Assembly (NCBI GenBank): GCA_009617715.1
Contig: VTFK01000522.1
Location: forward strand, 168,455 to 232,454
Reading direction: 5' to 3'
From: Plectrocnemia conspersa
Lineage: Eukaryota; Arthropoda; Insecta; Trichoptera; Polycentropodidae
DNA length: 64,000 nt
In this document: positions 10,651-23,152 of the stretch, in pieces
Position numbering within the stretch: position 1 is the stretch's first letter
How the letters are laid out: the number at the start of each line of letters is the position of its first letter
Notes under the pieces: generated by a model
What the model was told of the DNA's origin: nothing
The model's database searches: none
What the model saw: the letters and a program-made list of their open reading frames with translations, nothing else
Made by a program: the position numbers and the translations under genes

Positions 10651-10745
10651 CCATTTAACACCAAAAATTGGAATACCTACATACTTTATCTGTCTGTTTT
10701 AGGCTTTTAAGTTGAATAAATCTTTTACATTTCTCTTATCAAAAT

Positions 10746-10793
10746 CATTTTTCGAGAAATGAAAAAAATCGAAAACCAGAATGTATAGTCACA
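10746..10793 (-). repeat. hAT-like terminal repeat fragment
   Basis: On the minus strand it reads CATTCTGGTTTTCGA then TTTCATTTCTCGAAAAAT. It resembles the low-coordinate end of the hAT remnant at 2335-2370, in opposite orientation. Confidence 0.4.
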
Positions 10794-11830
10794 CTACTTC
10801 GCACGCATACAAGCAACCGTAAAATTTTGAGAAGCAGCTACAATTATATAAAAAAAATAAAACCGTATCTTTCTGTTTCTTGGCTAAAAAAAGCGCTAAG
10901 CATATTTTTATGTAAATAAGTTTGGAAATCTCTGATTTGTCAATAGTTTTATTTGTCATACTAAATATTTAACCGAGAAAGGAAGACGTAAGTATCAAGG
11001 GTAGTCGATAAGTATACATTAGTGAAGATGGACAATAAATTGACAACTTTCACCAATGGCAACATAGAAAATAAAGTAATAAATAAACTAATTTAAATTG
11101 TTGTTAAATCATCACAAAAGCGTGCTACGAAAATAATCAAAATTTCTAATAGATAAAAGTTTAATACAATCAACAACAGCCTATGTGTGCGAAGTACTCC
11201 CGAGGTCGGAGAGGGATAATCAGTGGCTCGACAGGTTTGAGAAAAAGGTTCCGAAAGAATAATATATAATATAAATACTAAAATTCGAGTCTCTCTAACA
11301 AGTTTTATATTTGACAACTGATCGAGTGGGAAAGCTCGTAGCCAAAATTTAAAATTATATATTAAAAAAATATTTCAGTTTCAGTATATTCAACAATATA
11401 TTTTATTTGACTTTTGATAAATAGACATCAGAAAAGCCGAATATCTACCAATAAATCCAATACCATGGCCATTACCACGATATTTATGTGCTTTACTTAA
11501 TTTTAAAGTTCTATACAGAAAAGATTACACATATAATAATTTTTTTTATTATATAATTAAGCTTCTTTAATTAAAAATATCATTACAAAAAAATTGTAAT
11601 ATAAGCCTATTACAAAGTGACGGTAATATATTTCCGACTTAAAAAAGCAACATATTGCAATTATGATATCGAACTATTATTATTTTAAAAGTAACAGTAA
11701 ATTTCGCACTAATTTATTTTAATTTAAATTTAATTTGTACGCCAATATAACTACGATCTGAAATTTGTCTCGTCGTAGCATTTCAAAAAGTAAGTGAGCT
11801 AAATATACATGTATGTATATTCATTTTAAT
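10794..11830. other. AT-rich intergenic DNA
   Basis: Nothing recognised. Only short chance frames. Confidence 0.6.
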
Positions 11831-12560
11831 GTCTTATAAGTTGATTTCCTACCTGGGATGTCGCAGGTGGCACCCGCGCCAAATTATCGACGGTCTCCAG
11901 CATCACTAATCAATGTAAGGAGACGGATATGGTATATCAGGGATGGGGGAGGGAGAAGGCAACGGTCAATCGGCCATCGCGATTGACATGTCGCACACAA
12001 CCAGGCACAAAACAGCTTAGACGAACATCAATTGATACGTTAATATTAAATTAATCAAATCTAGTGGTATTTAGTGTTTGCAAAGTAGGACGAGCTCGTT
12101 TTTTCCAAAGTCTGACAACGTTAACGTTAGCGGGACACATCCAGGTGAGGTAGCGGTGGTGGTGTAGGAGTTGCGTGAAATGGAAATTTCACGGATGGTC
12201 GCTTTGAGCAAAGCGCCCCGAGAAACGTTCGGGTCAAGGCGAATCGCAATTCTCTCGTATTCGAACGGAAAAATTCTATCTGTATGCTTATTTTTATACT
12301 AGAAATTTAATTTAAATTTATCGTCGCAAACGACCCCGTGATTATTTACACGAGGGAGATCCATCAGTTTTAATAAAAGGGCCAGTTAGTTAAGTTGAAA
12401 GCAATTAATGCGTTTGGCTGACGCACATTCGAAAAGCAGTGTTTGTGCTGCACCGCAGCGTACATTGTGTTCCATTAGGGTAATCAAGGTACAGCGAGCC
12501 GACACAGGTGCGCCAGCCGATCTGACCGCTCGCCCGTCCCCTCCCATGCGTTCCTATCGT
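11831..12560. other. Less AT-rich, CpG-containing island
   Basis: GC rises clearly above the flanks (for example near 11860-12000 and 12100-12250) with no sustained ORF. It could be a regulatory element or an old repeat. No site-level call is made. A run of 11 G follows at 12675-12685. Confidence 0.4.
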
Positions 12561-14390
12561 TCCAAATACGTCATTACATACCTGAATCAAAAAGCTTTTG
12601 CACTAAATCGGGAATATATGGACATGCGATTCACTAAGTATCATTATATTATCACAGTTGCGGGAAAGACGTAAGGGGGGGGGGGCAAAAATTGATTATT
12701 GAGTGGTTATTTTTATAATATTTAATTTTTATTAAGGTGTATAATATTTAATTAAATGACATGTATTTTTCTAGCCAAAATCAAGGAGTCGTCATTGTTT
12801 AGAATCCACGTCAAAAGCAATAAAATCGTGCCGTCGCAGTAGAAACGCTCGGTGATCTAGCATTAATAATAAGCAATATTACGACTTACAATAATTGAAA
12901 ATGGAATAAAGCATATCTAAACCAAATTTGGACCAATAGGAGAGCGCAAAAAAAAATTATCAAAAAATAGTAATAGACGGTTCTCGAATTTCATTATTTC
13001 ATAAAACCCGGTTTAAGCCGGTTTTTGAAGTTATAAAAAATAAAAATAAATTTAATTGCCCAAATTAAATATATAAAAATATATTAAAACAAATCAAGAA
13101 ATATACAGAAATTTGTATTTTTTAATTTTATTTGCTATTTCTCTTTAGAAAATATGACTTTAAAAAACACAAAACATCAACTGATCGAACACTGAGGAAT
13201 GTCCTAAATTTCGTTATAAAATTTACTCAAATGGAAAATACTCTTTCGCTGAGTAACTAAGTAGGCTGAGTACTTTTCAAAGCATCAAATAGAATATCCA
13301 TTTGTTTTGTCCTATTATTTTTAGACTCATCTATGGAAAATTCGGCCTTCAGTATTTCCGAATTATAAGTTTTTCTTAAGGTTCCTTAGAAAACTTACCA
13401 ACCAATTCCTTATTGACTTTTTTTAGAGTAACGCTCTAATTGACCGTACTCCGACACATTCATTGTCAGAAACAGAGTTTCGTATATATTTTTGATAATA
13501 TATTTTCAGATAACTAAACGATTTTATTTCTCAAAGCAAGTAAACATATAGTGTAATTGATAGAGATTTTTGTAATACATATCCTGGTTGTCGTAGGGAT
13601 TCTTGTATTAAGGAGTCAGCTATTATTTTATGAACTGCTCTGAGATATTTATAGATATTGCTCTTAGACGATCCTTCACAGCTCAATATTTTATTGCAAT
13701 GATTGCAACCTTCCTTGTTTTCTCCAATTTTTTTGAAATTATTTCAGACTTCCGATTTATTTACAGTATCCTTTGCGATCTAAGAATTAAAGAAAATAGT
13801 TTTATTTACGACATTTAAAATTTAATATAAAAGGTTAAACTTGCTATGCCTAAAATAAATTGTTAAATGTAATATTAAATAAGCAATAAAATTAATGAAG
13901 GCTACAAGCATAAATTAATGGTAATTTACCACTTGTAGTAACCTACCTTTTTAATAAATGTTTAGCGTAGAGATGAAAATTTTATCGAATAAAAGAGTAA
14001 TATCGATTACAATCAATTCAGATGCGTAACAGAAACAAGTGTTTCACAACAGTAGACTGAATCGCATTCAAGCTTTTTTCAAGATTTTTTATCCCAAGCA
14101 TCTGTTACATTATTTTTACAATATTCTCAACGTTAAAACTATACATAAAATATACACTAGTGAAAACTCACGTATCAAAGTGATAGTTAACCTAAAATTT
14201 GAACCACAGAAAATCGGTCGGGTTTGTCCGGCGGTAGTATTTCCCAAAAAACACCGCTGTATATTACAAAGTAGAGATAGCTTTTGAAAGCGCAGGCAGA
14301 CAGACACCCTCCGCAAATAGTTTGCACATCCATTTGGTAAATGCGCATAGATGTATCCGCTGAAAGCTTTCGCTCGTAATTAATAAACGC
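12561..14390. other. AT-rich intergenic DNA
   Basis: No gene recognised. The open frame at 13630-13818 has no recognisable motif. Confidence 0.6.
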
Positions 14391-14860
14391 AGCTAATAAC
14401 GCCCACGCGTGTCGCAATAATTAAAAGTCATCGTCGAACGCCGCGTGGGCTTAATCGTCGGATCGGGGCGATTTTTACGACCTGCCCTCGATACCCGGAC
14501 TCTTTTTTCTCCCTGCTTTCTCGCCTTCTCGAGCCTCGTTTGTCATCGAACCGCAGCTCCGCCGGACGAAGGTCGCCTACTTGCAGCCGGAATTAGTTGC
14601 GCTTTCCAAACTCGAACCCCCGACGGTTAACCTCCGAGAATGCCACCGCGCAACTTCGCCGGTAATTAATCGACGGCCGTTTGTTTGCGAGGGGACAAGC
14701 GGGAAATCGAATCAAAGGAGGAGAGGGTGCCATGTCGGGCGACAAACGAACCTCTTAGCGCCGTTTGTCATAATTTTTAAATTAAAAAGGTCACGTGTAC
14801 CGCCCGAGGCCGTCGGCAGACATCCTTTTATTCGTCGATGAGAGTCACTCGAATTATCTA
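14391..14860. other. Less AT-rich, CpG-containing island
   Basis: Overlapping short frames on both strands, none with a domain. It includes TTAATTAAT-type homeodomain words near 14660-14670. Candidate conserved non-coding DNA. Confidence 0.4.
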
Positions 14861-16150
14861 TTATTATTATTATTCGAAGGACCAGCCGATTTTTTAAATA
14901 TTTTTTGTCATATATCAATGTGGTTTTTAGGGATATAATAATTGCCGTAGTTCATCAAATCACCAGCAAACATTTTTTAAATAAATATATCTTATAGGAA
15001 AAATCGTTGACATTAATATAAAGAAATAAAATATTACAATAAAATTAATAACAAAACCGTGAATAATATGACCGTATGATCCTGCTATTCTAGCGACTGA
15101 TTGATTTAATAAATTAATTATTCCTTCATAATAGCATAATCGGTATGGTCTTAAAATATGAGATTGAATTTTATATAGAACACAAAAAATAATTTTGTAA
15201 AATATATTATAACATCTAAAGAAAAATAAAAATATAATATAAAAAGTTTAATCAATGATCTTTATATTTTTGTTATTATAACTTTTCAATTAAAGAAATA
15301 AAAAGGAAGCTGAGCAATTATAAAACAACACATGCCTATTTATAGTGTGAGGTACCTCGCTAATTCGCCAAAGGGCATATCTTTAACGGCGTCGGGGTCA
15401 TGTGTCATACGCCAAGTGCAGCTGTCGTCGGGGGAGTCACTCTCGTGTTTACAAACTGCACATACATTTCATCGCCAGACACTTTCTCGCCCATGAAAAA
15501 CAACCGGCCGGAATAAAACCCAATCCTACATGACGAATCGCCCTTTCCTATCCTCTCCTTTACATATACATATCTCTCTCCGTCTACTATTCAAAGCCTA
15601 CGCGAAGAGGGTTACCGTCACTCCTGCGACCGAAATTCAAAACGGTATGAATTTTTAAACAATCGGTCTAACACTTACACTGCATTACGATAAATAACAA
15701 AAACCTATTGTAGCAGCATGTCGAAAAATAAAATACTATGTTCGATTAAGTGTAATATAAAATTATTGAGTGAAAATTAAAAAATATTTTTTTTATAAAT
15801 TCATGCAACTTTAATCAAATAAAATTTAGTTAATAAATAATGCATTTGTATGTCATATCATTATATAGTTGAAAATGAAGAAATATGAAGAATTTTGCTT
15901 TAAGTATAATTTTAATTTTTGGAAGTACACATGTACATATGTAAGTATATGAACCATATGATTACAATCAAAAAACAAGCACATTGCTAGCAATCATTTT
16001 TGCTAAAAAAAAAAATTTCTGATTTTTATTTACTATCTATATAATTAAAATATGCGTAAATTTAATTTTTATAAACAGTTATTTTCCTTAAATTATGTAC
16101 TTAAATTAAATAATAATTGTAGTATATATGTATTCGAATTTTTTTAATTA
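14861..16150. other. Intergenic DNA with a small island at 15340-15660
   Basis: Mostly AT-rich. The stretch 15340-15660 is less AT-rich but has no ORF. Confidence 0.5.
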
Positions 16151-16159
16151 AATATAGCA

Positions 16160-16265
16160 AAATATGTATTTTTCTGACTTTGCCCCGAACCGGCCCTTAT
16201 AATATTATTCTTAAAATTATATTCGGCTCTTGACCTAAAAAGTTTGAGGACCCGATTTGTGCATA
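16160..16265 (-). mobile_element. hAT-like non-autonomous terminus
   Basis: On the minus strand it reads GGGTCCTCAAACTTTTTAGG, a style of end common in hAT-type non-autonomous elements. The word GACTTTGCCCC (about 16176-16186) recurs at about 40094-40104, next to another hAT-like end. No partner end was located. Confidence 0.35.
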
Positions 16266-16289
16266 TACATAGGTATATAAAATTTTAGA

Positions 16290-17110
16290 AGGATGACACC
16301 TGACGAGTTTAGTCATATTTCGACTATGACATTTTTTCAAGCGGCGACAATAGAAGGAAAGAGTAAAAATGAACGCTGTTCGAGTTTTAATTGTGAAAAG
16401 GGACGCGTGATTAATGTTCGCAAGAAAAAGGCATTCGCTCGTGCGTCACGACAATCTGACGGTCCGGAAAAAGTGGAAAATTTTGCGTCACGAGCCTTTT
16501 ATCGCGAGCTAAGCTTTCGCGTGTCTCGCCGACGCTCGAATAATCTACGACTAGAACTAGAGCTTAGCTAATTTGTACGGCGGATATAAATAAAACAGCA
16601 ATAGATAGGTCAATTTAAAATCGCTCGTTAGCTTTGTGCGAGCATTCGCTAATATTAAAAGATATTGTATCTCTCTTTCTTTGTAAAATGAAAGATAATT
16701 TCGGTCCGTAGCATAAATGTAATAGGTACGACGCAGCAGTCGCGGGGAGGCTTATGGTATAATTTGGGTGCGTCGCGATGCGTCGACACATGTTTCCGTC
16801 GGCGAGAAACTAATAAATCTTATCGTGAAATAAATTTACCCTTTTGATTTGGGAAAAAATTCAATCGCACTTCGCATCTGGCGCCGTCGTTAGGGACCGC
16901 CTTCCGCTTTCTTCGAGCCGAGTGCCGAATTGATTTTTTGCGAAACGTTTCAATACGTACGTGCCGTATTATACGTTATATTAGCGCACATGTGCCATAA
17001 CACGAAACACATCAACCGCTAGTCCCCAAACTTTCGCTCGTTAAACGCCTAGCGACATATTGTCGCGAGATGCAATAACTAGAATACTTTCTCGGAACGA
17101 CGTTCGCCAT
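16290..17110. other. Less AT-rich, CpG-containing island
   Basis: A GC-richer stretch with one 92-codon open frame (16293-16571) that has no recognisable motif and a composition expected of random CpG-rich sequence. Treated as non-coding. Confidence 0.4.
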
Positions 17111-17226
17111 CGCCATGAATAAACTAAAACGTCGCTTATTCATATGATCGATCGAAACTTTTCTTTTTATTTTTACATCTTACATGCGTTCCATTTATAA
17201 AAAAATATTTAAGAGTTCTAGAAAAG

Positions 17227-17294
17227 TTCACCGACTGCAATTCACCGAGGGAAAGTCCACCGACCGGTGAATTTATCGAATGGAAAATTCACCG
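17227..17294. promoter_or_regulatory. Cluster of TTCACCG words
   Basis: Exact TTCACCG at 17227, 17241 and 17288, a TCCACCG variant at 17256 and the reverse complement CGGTGAA at 17265. Five related words in 68 bp is unusual for this AT-rich DNA. Binding protein unknown; it may instead be a small degenerate repeat. Confidence 0.35.
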
Positions 17295-17388
17295 TCCCGC
17301 GATTCGTTTGAACAAAAAGTTCATCTATTCTACAATTGCTCACGGATAATTTATTTATTAAAACCACGATATGTCAGTTAACGTATTA

Positions 17389-17905
17389 TGCCTGCACTAC
17401 TCTATAGAAGTTTTCCGAACCAAAGTTACAACTGAAATCGGCTGAGATCTACGACTTTAAGTAAGCAACGACCACACTGTCGCAAATTTCATATGACGTC
17501 CGGACGGCGGCTTCTGTCACGTACAGCCGGCATATTTGCGCGCGATCGAAAAAAAAGTGCCAAATAATAGCAATTTTTAAATTGTCTTATTATTAAAATT
17601 ACGCTACTAATAATTATAAAAGTCTGTGTGGAAACTCACCCATACAATATCAATAAAAACTTTTCGGTCGTAAATATTCAATTAACGCAAAATCTTTAGA
17701 AGAATATACTGTCAAATATATAATTAATCTCTTTTAGTGCCCTAAAATATTCAAAGAAGTCAGTAAGAGTCTGTTAAAGTCCCCGATTAGCATGTGGTAT
17801 TATATCTTGAAAACATAACCACGATGCAGCGCTCGACATGCGTGTTAACCATAGGAAACCTACGCGCATACTGAAATTGAACCAAGTTATTCGTTCTAAA
17901 TAAGC
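17389..17905 (+). mobile_element. Dispersed repeat R1, copy 1
   Basis: It matches the reverse complement of 23480-24222 over most of its length, with shared words such as CAGCGCTCGACATGCGTGTT-like and AAAGTCCCCGATTAGCATGT. Its left end, TGCCTGCACTACTCTATAG, nearly equals the left end of copy 2 (TGCCTGCACTACACTCTCTG). Because the copies are inverted, that word is read inward from both ends of the family, so it is a terminal inverted repeat. This copy lacks about 230 bp present in copy 2 and also the far end. Non-autonomous DNA transposon; superfamily unknown. Confidence 0.65.
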
Positions 17906-18058
17906 TAAATATTTAATAAAAATAAATTTTACTTAGCTAAATATTTTCAAAGGAAAATATTTTATATTATTTACAGTTAGATTTGCAACTTAAATATTTA
18001 ATGATAAGACAAAATATTGATAAAATATTGCTAGATAATAATAAAATTTAACATTGTA

Positions 18059-18545
18059 CAGTGAAATCTCTGTATAGCAAAGCTCACGAAACCAATGAAT
18101 AAATTTCGTAATACCTGAAAATTCGTTAAATTCAATGTAAGGAATATATTTTTATATTATTTTCATTTACTATATTACTAAAGCAATAAAATAACTTCTT
18201 ATAAGATTGACAGATCGTTTTTGTCCATTTTTAAGGATACTGTAATAAACATAATAAAATTGTGTTAAAAAAATATATTTTAAAAAAAAGTTGGAGGGTC
18301 AGCAAAACACCTCAGATGTTGCAAACAACCGACACACGCCAAGTCACGGACGAACTAATTTTGAAGAAATATTCTGTCATGTTGTAATGTCAATATTAAA
18401 TTCGATTCAAAATATTTCGTTATACTGAGATCAGTCTTCGTTACAATGAAAACATTTTGTTTGAAAGTTTATCGGTTACAAATTAAAGATTCGTTGAACT
18501 GGGAATTTTCGATATTTCGGTATAAAATACATATAGATTTCACTG
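18059..18545. mobile_element. pogo/Tigger-like non-autonomous element
   Basis: Inverted ends CAGTGAAATCTCTGTATAG (left) and, on the other strand, CAGTGAAATCTATATG (right), 487 bp apart. TTCGTTATACTGAGAT words inside resemble pogo/Tigger subterminal sequence. A TA precedes the left end, but none follows the right end, so the target duplication is not confirmed. Confidence 0.45.
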
Positions 18546-20139
18546 TTTTACGTTTTAAAATAGGTTTGCAACTTAACTATATATTAATAAAACAAAAAAT
18601 ACCGAAAATGTTTTCAACAACAAATAATAATAAAACATAACATTTTGTATCATTTAAAAGTAGGTTTACAGTTTATATAAATAATAATAATCATTGTTAG
18701 GTTATAATAATAATATATCAAAGTTATTCTAGCAAAATTATCATTGAATTTCTAGGATCAAATACTAAAAGACAAAAAGCAGTGATTTGGCAATTAAAGA
18801 TATACATGCCAAAGCTTATTAAACATATTACAATGGTAGTAATAATAAAAAAAAGAGTATTAGTTTATTACATTTTACCTACTAAATAGTATCGTTTACA
18901 GTTAATTTTTAGAAGCAGTAAAAGATATATTAACATTTACGTATTGCAAACAATTAAAATATGACGAATTGCAGAAGATGAAGAGATGCCAATCTACGTG
19001 TTTAATTTCTACGGTAACTTCCGTTAATTCTGTCCTTCAGTTATCGTTTAAATTTCATTTATGGACTATATTTGTAGTAATAATGTGTTCAATATTTAAA
19101 TCTTGACGAAGGTATTATTGTTTTTAATTATTTTTCAGAAGCAATGATGGAACAATTTGATGACCTATATGGCTACGACGTAGAATTGGTATATATAAAC
19201 AAAGAGTGAATCAATTAATACTTAAGTCACTTTCAGCAAGTATTATCTTTTTATAAAGAACATACTATATAAATTTAATGTAACTGAATATCCTGAATTT
19301 GGCTATTCCGAAAGAGGAATGATGGAACAGAACAAAAATTTATTAAATACCATGCCACATTGGAACTGAGAATAGCCCACTCTTAAATATGTTGGCTATT
19401 GATTACTCCAGATATGCAATCCCATATTAATAATCATTGTAAATCTCGTTTATTAGATAACACCCAAGAAACTACAGAGATGTATATTGCGAGTCGTCGC
19501 TCGGAACGGAACGATCTAGGTTATTTTTTTTGCTGCAATAATGGTTTTAATTGATTTTGCTATAACCAAACTTATTCAACTAAATACCCGACTGCATCAC
19601 AATCATTGTCACGCGATCGTCGTGAAAGTTCGTATCGTATATATAAATAAAACGATCGACATTAACCTCAATCTTCATACGTACTAAGTATGTATATATA
19701 GTATGTCAAATCTAACGTATATGTGCATTAAATCGGAATCATTGATAATATGTATTATAAAAGAAAAAACTCACTTTTCGGCCTCGGAAGCTCATCGATG
19801 CAACGCAAAATTTGAAGATTTCAACACAATTATTGTTATATGATTGTTCATATAGTTTAATCAATGTTTTATTCTAGTCCTCAACACATTATGTGTTGCG
19901 ACCTATCCCCTTTGGAGATGGCCGTCTTTTCTTCTCGAAGGACCACCGTCTCTCGATGGAATTAAACGCCTCTAACTATAGAAATGCTTTATTATCAGAG
20001 TTTACATCCTCAGAATCCTTGCTGACGCACGACCACACGCCGTGACAGCCGAGGCGCCTTCAGGTTATTTATACACAAAAAACCACGCACGGCCATAACA
20101 CACTTTTATTCGGCCATGCATAAATATATGTAAAATTGT
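18546..20139. other. AT-rich intergenic DNA
   Basis: No gene recognised. The part at 19870-20110 is less AT-rich and could be a remnant of a long terminal repeat or other element, but I found no paired copy. Confidence 0.5.
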
Positions 20140-20600
20140 CGGAACATTATGTATAGATTTAATTTTGATAGTTATAACACACACCTAGTTTATTTGCAAT
20201 CCGGTTATTTATATTCAATCAAATCGAACAACGCACATATCGAATTAATGAAAATTTTTATCGCGTAGCAACATTTTACTAATAAATAATAATTATTTAA
20301 AACTGTTGTCACGATACTGTCGACCATCTTGTTTTATATTTGAATTCTTATTTTTCATTGGTCGAAACAACAGAATGTATTACCGGTATGAATGACAATT
20401 AAATCGTTATTTTTAATAATATATTTAAATATATAATATTTCCTTTGTTTTCGTGTATTATTATATACACCGTTGATACAAAGCGATACGATTAACAGAG
20501 TAGAAGATTTAGCACAGAATATTTAATTTTAAACCGCACGTCGGGGAAACGGTTTTAGAACCATTAAATTTAAAATTTTTACAACAGTCTCGAAAAACAT
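20140..20600 (+). repeat. Dispersed repeat R2, copy 1
   Basis: Collinear and in the same orientation as about 40309-40690. Shared stretches include the TTATTTGCAATCCGG-type word, GTTTTATATTTGAAT, ACAGAATGTATTACCGG and ACAGAGTAGA near the end. Divergence is substantial, so both copies are old. No coding capacity is seen. Confidence 0.6.
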
Positions 20601-21169
20601 CAAAGGAAAATCTAATTACAATATTTATATATAATACAAGAGAAAAAAAATTATGAACTCCTCCGAGATGATTTACGTGTAAGTAAATGTATGGAATATT
20701 ATATGTACGTATTTGAAAAAAAACTATGCAAATTTGTGCGATCCTTGTATTTTATATGTGCTGCAGAGTTTTTATATATTGCATTAATTTGGGCAATTTT
20801 AATCCTAAATCGTCACTGTTTGTTGATATCGAGATAATTTTTTTTAATAATGTTTGCAAATAGTATATTTTACATTTTTTACAAATATATTTTACATTTT
20901 CCTATATGTTTAATTAAATCATTAATATATAATATACGCAACAATAGTCCAGTGGTACACCGTGAAATATATTATTTGGAACAAGCATTATTAATTTTAA
21001 CTTTTTGCTTTCCTTTTCTTAAATAATTTTTAAACCACCTTAAAACTATTTTACTTTAACATATACTTCTGTATATTGTTTCGAAAGCTCTTGAAATCCA
21101 ATTAAATTTATGCAATGATTTTGTTCAACAACTAATAATTAATCACTATCAGTAATACAGTTTATGTGA
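20601..21169. other. AT-rich intergenic DNA
   Basis: Nothing recognised. Confidence 0.6.
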
Positions 21170-21900
21170 ATTTTTTTTTGATCCGAATCGATTTCTACAC
21201 CAGCAGCGTTTCTATCGTAGAGTTGGCTTTCTGTATAAGTAATTTATTCTGGAACAGACCGTCCGAACGAAAGAAGATCAGTTTAGCGAAAATAAACATG
21301 TCCCGTTGAAACGATTCGGAAGAATCGATTTAATTAGCGGTCGTCTTTTTATCGGAAAGGAATCGAGGAGAAGAGTCGGTAAATCTGGCGTCGCCCTCCG
21401 CCGCATACTGATGACTTTTCTTTTTCCGACTCGACGAAGTAATCCTCAGATTACGGCCCGAGGTCACCGCGAGTCTCGGGACGAAATTAAGACAACTTTT
21501 CCGCCGCGCCGACTCTTCGATTTGCATAAGCTCAATTAGGACGAGCGATTACGCTTAGCTTTTCTGCAGCCCTATTGTGTCATACGACGCGTCCTCGCGG
21601 GGCCGAAATCGACCGAATCTAAACGGATCGCCGTTAAAAGTAACGAGCGTTAAGGGCACCTCCAGATTTTAGGTCGGACGTTCAGACAACTTTTTCGTCG
21701 GCTACGCGAAAAAATAATACGAAGTGACAAATTTGTTAGATTGTTTCTTAAATATTTCATTTTTGCGCCTAACGACCCTATTGTCGGAGATGAAGGATTT
21801 TCCAGACGAATCGTTTCGTAAAAATACTTTTCGAGGAATGAATACCTAAGCGAAATTGAAACGATTACGTCTGAATTTTTATTGGTATTCGCGATTCGTT
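21170..21900. other. Less AT-rich, CpG-containing island
   Basis: A compact GC-richer stretch. Overlapping 65- and 77-codon frames on opposite strands show no domain. Candidate regulatory DNA. Confidence 0.4.
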
Positions 21901-22559
21901 CGCTATTCCGAATACAACAATCTAAATATTATATTATACATTTTTTGTATTTTTTTTTAATGCATTACCAAAAATATATTTATAATAATTTATGTAAAAA
22001 AATCCCCTATAAATTCACTGAATTTTCTAACGTTGATGAAATGATGATGAAAAGTGAATAATTTATGGCACTAATAAACGCCAAAGGCAAATGATAAACG
22101 AAGATAATTTATGAGGCCATTTGCGTTCAAAAAAGTGATGTTGCGTGTATTTATTTAGTTGAATTTCGAAGGGATTTAAAATTTTTAATCGCTACCAAAT
22201 AACAAATTTATTATTTTGGGGTGTGGGAGTTTTCGAACGCCTGCGCCGTTAGTCACAATAATGACCACTCGAACGACGAATGGAGAGATCTCCTATGTTT
22301 CGAAAGTTAATCCACACAATGGTAGAGAAATATAGTTACAACAAAAGAAGAGCGTCAATAATTGGAATTGATAATTCATCCCAAAAGCACATATTATCAC
22401 CGTCTAAAAATTACTATTTGTACGCGAAGACGAACGAACTCTCCGTTAAATATTGCCAAAGTAACTGGACCGTGTTTTCTCTTAAGGTGTAAACTTTTAT
22501 TTTAGGAAGCTGGTATACGTTTATTTGTCAACTCGCAGAAGTGCTTATATAATTAAACA
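21901..22559. other. Intergenic DNA
   Basis: The open frame at 22280-22492 (70 codons) has no recognisable motif. Otherwise nothing seen. Confidence 0.5.
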
Positions 22560-23025
22560 CTTCTGGAAATTGCTGAAAGCATTGCATCGCAGACAATCCT
22601 TCGGTGCTCGAGCAGCTCCAAATGTGGGCTCAAGGTGCTTATAGTTCTCGGTCGCGTCCACTGTTCTTGCCTGTAAATTCTAGAACTGAAGCACTTTTCA
22701 ACTCTTCTCTGGCAAAGGCCGTTCATCTACTCAATACTGTACATAGAGATATTGACATGTTCTCGTGCATATATGAGGTTTTGGTTCAATTAGTATGGGA
22801 CAATGCACACTCGTTGATGTGATTTGTGTCTGTTATTTTATCTTGTTTTCATGTTTTTAATTATATGTATATGTGCGTATATAATTTTGTATGTATACAT
22901 ACGTATATATTTGTATGCATCTTAAAATTGTAACATATTTTATACTTTTGGTAATTGTGACGCATTAGTTTAACCTGTCAGGTCACGATAATCATAAGTT
23001 TAATAAATAAATAAATATTATATGC
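22560..23025 (+). mobile_element. 3' end of a non-LTR retrotransposon
   Basis: The frame ending at 22822 reads 'RSRPLFLPVNSRTEALF', 'NSSLAKAVHLLNTV' and 'DIDMF' in sequence. This is the layout seen at the extreme C-terminus of many non-LTR reverse transcriptase ORFs (RTxxFxxSFxxxAVxLWNxLP, then DxF). A roughly 190-bp untranslated tail follows, ending in TAATAAATAAATAAAT at about 23002-23018, which fits target-primed retrotransposition with a short-repeat tail. The reverse transcriptase core is absent, so the copy is 5'-truncated. Confidence 0.5.
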
Positions 23026-23152
23026 ATATAAAAAAATTGTATTCCTGCAATTCAGTTTGATGGTTTTTAAGCATTTCGTTATTTTAACACGTGCTCGACT
23101 CTAACAAGCAATGGTGAACATCTGATGTAACTTCCACTTTTATCGATTCTAA

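Noticed and set aside
12405..12674. Overlapping 88-codon and 61-codon frames on opposite strands
   Set aside because: Expected in a GC-richer island. No domain, signal or splice support.
19870..20110. Possible solo long terminal repeat
   Set aside because: No second copy, no clear TG...CA ends and no target duplication could be established.
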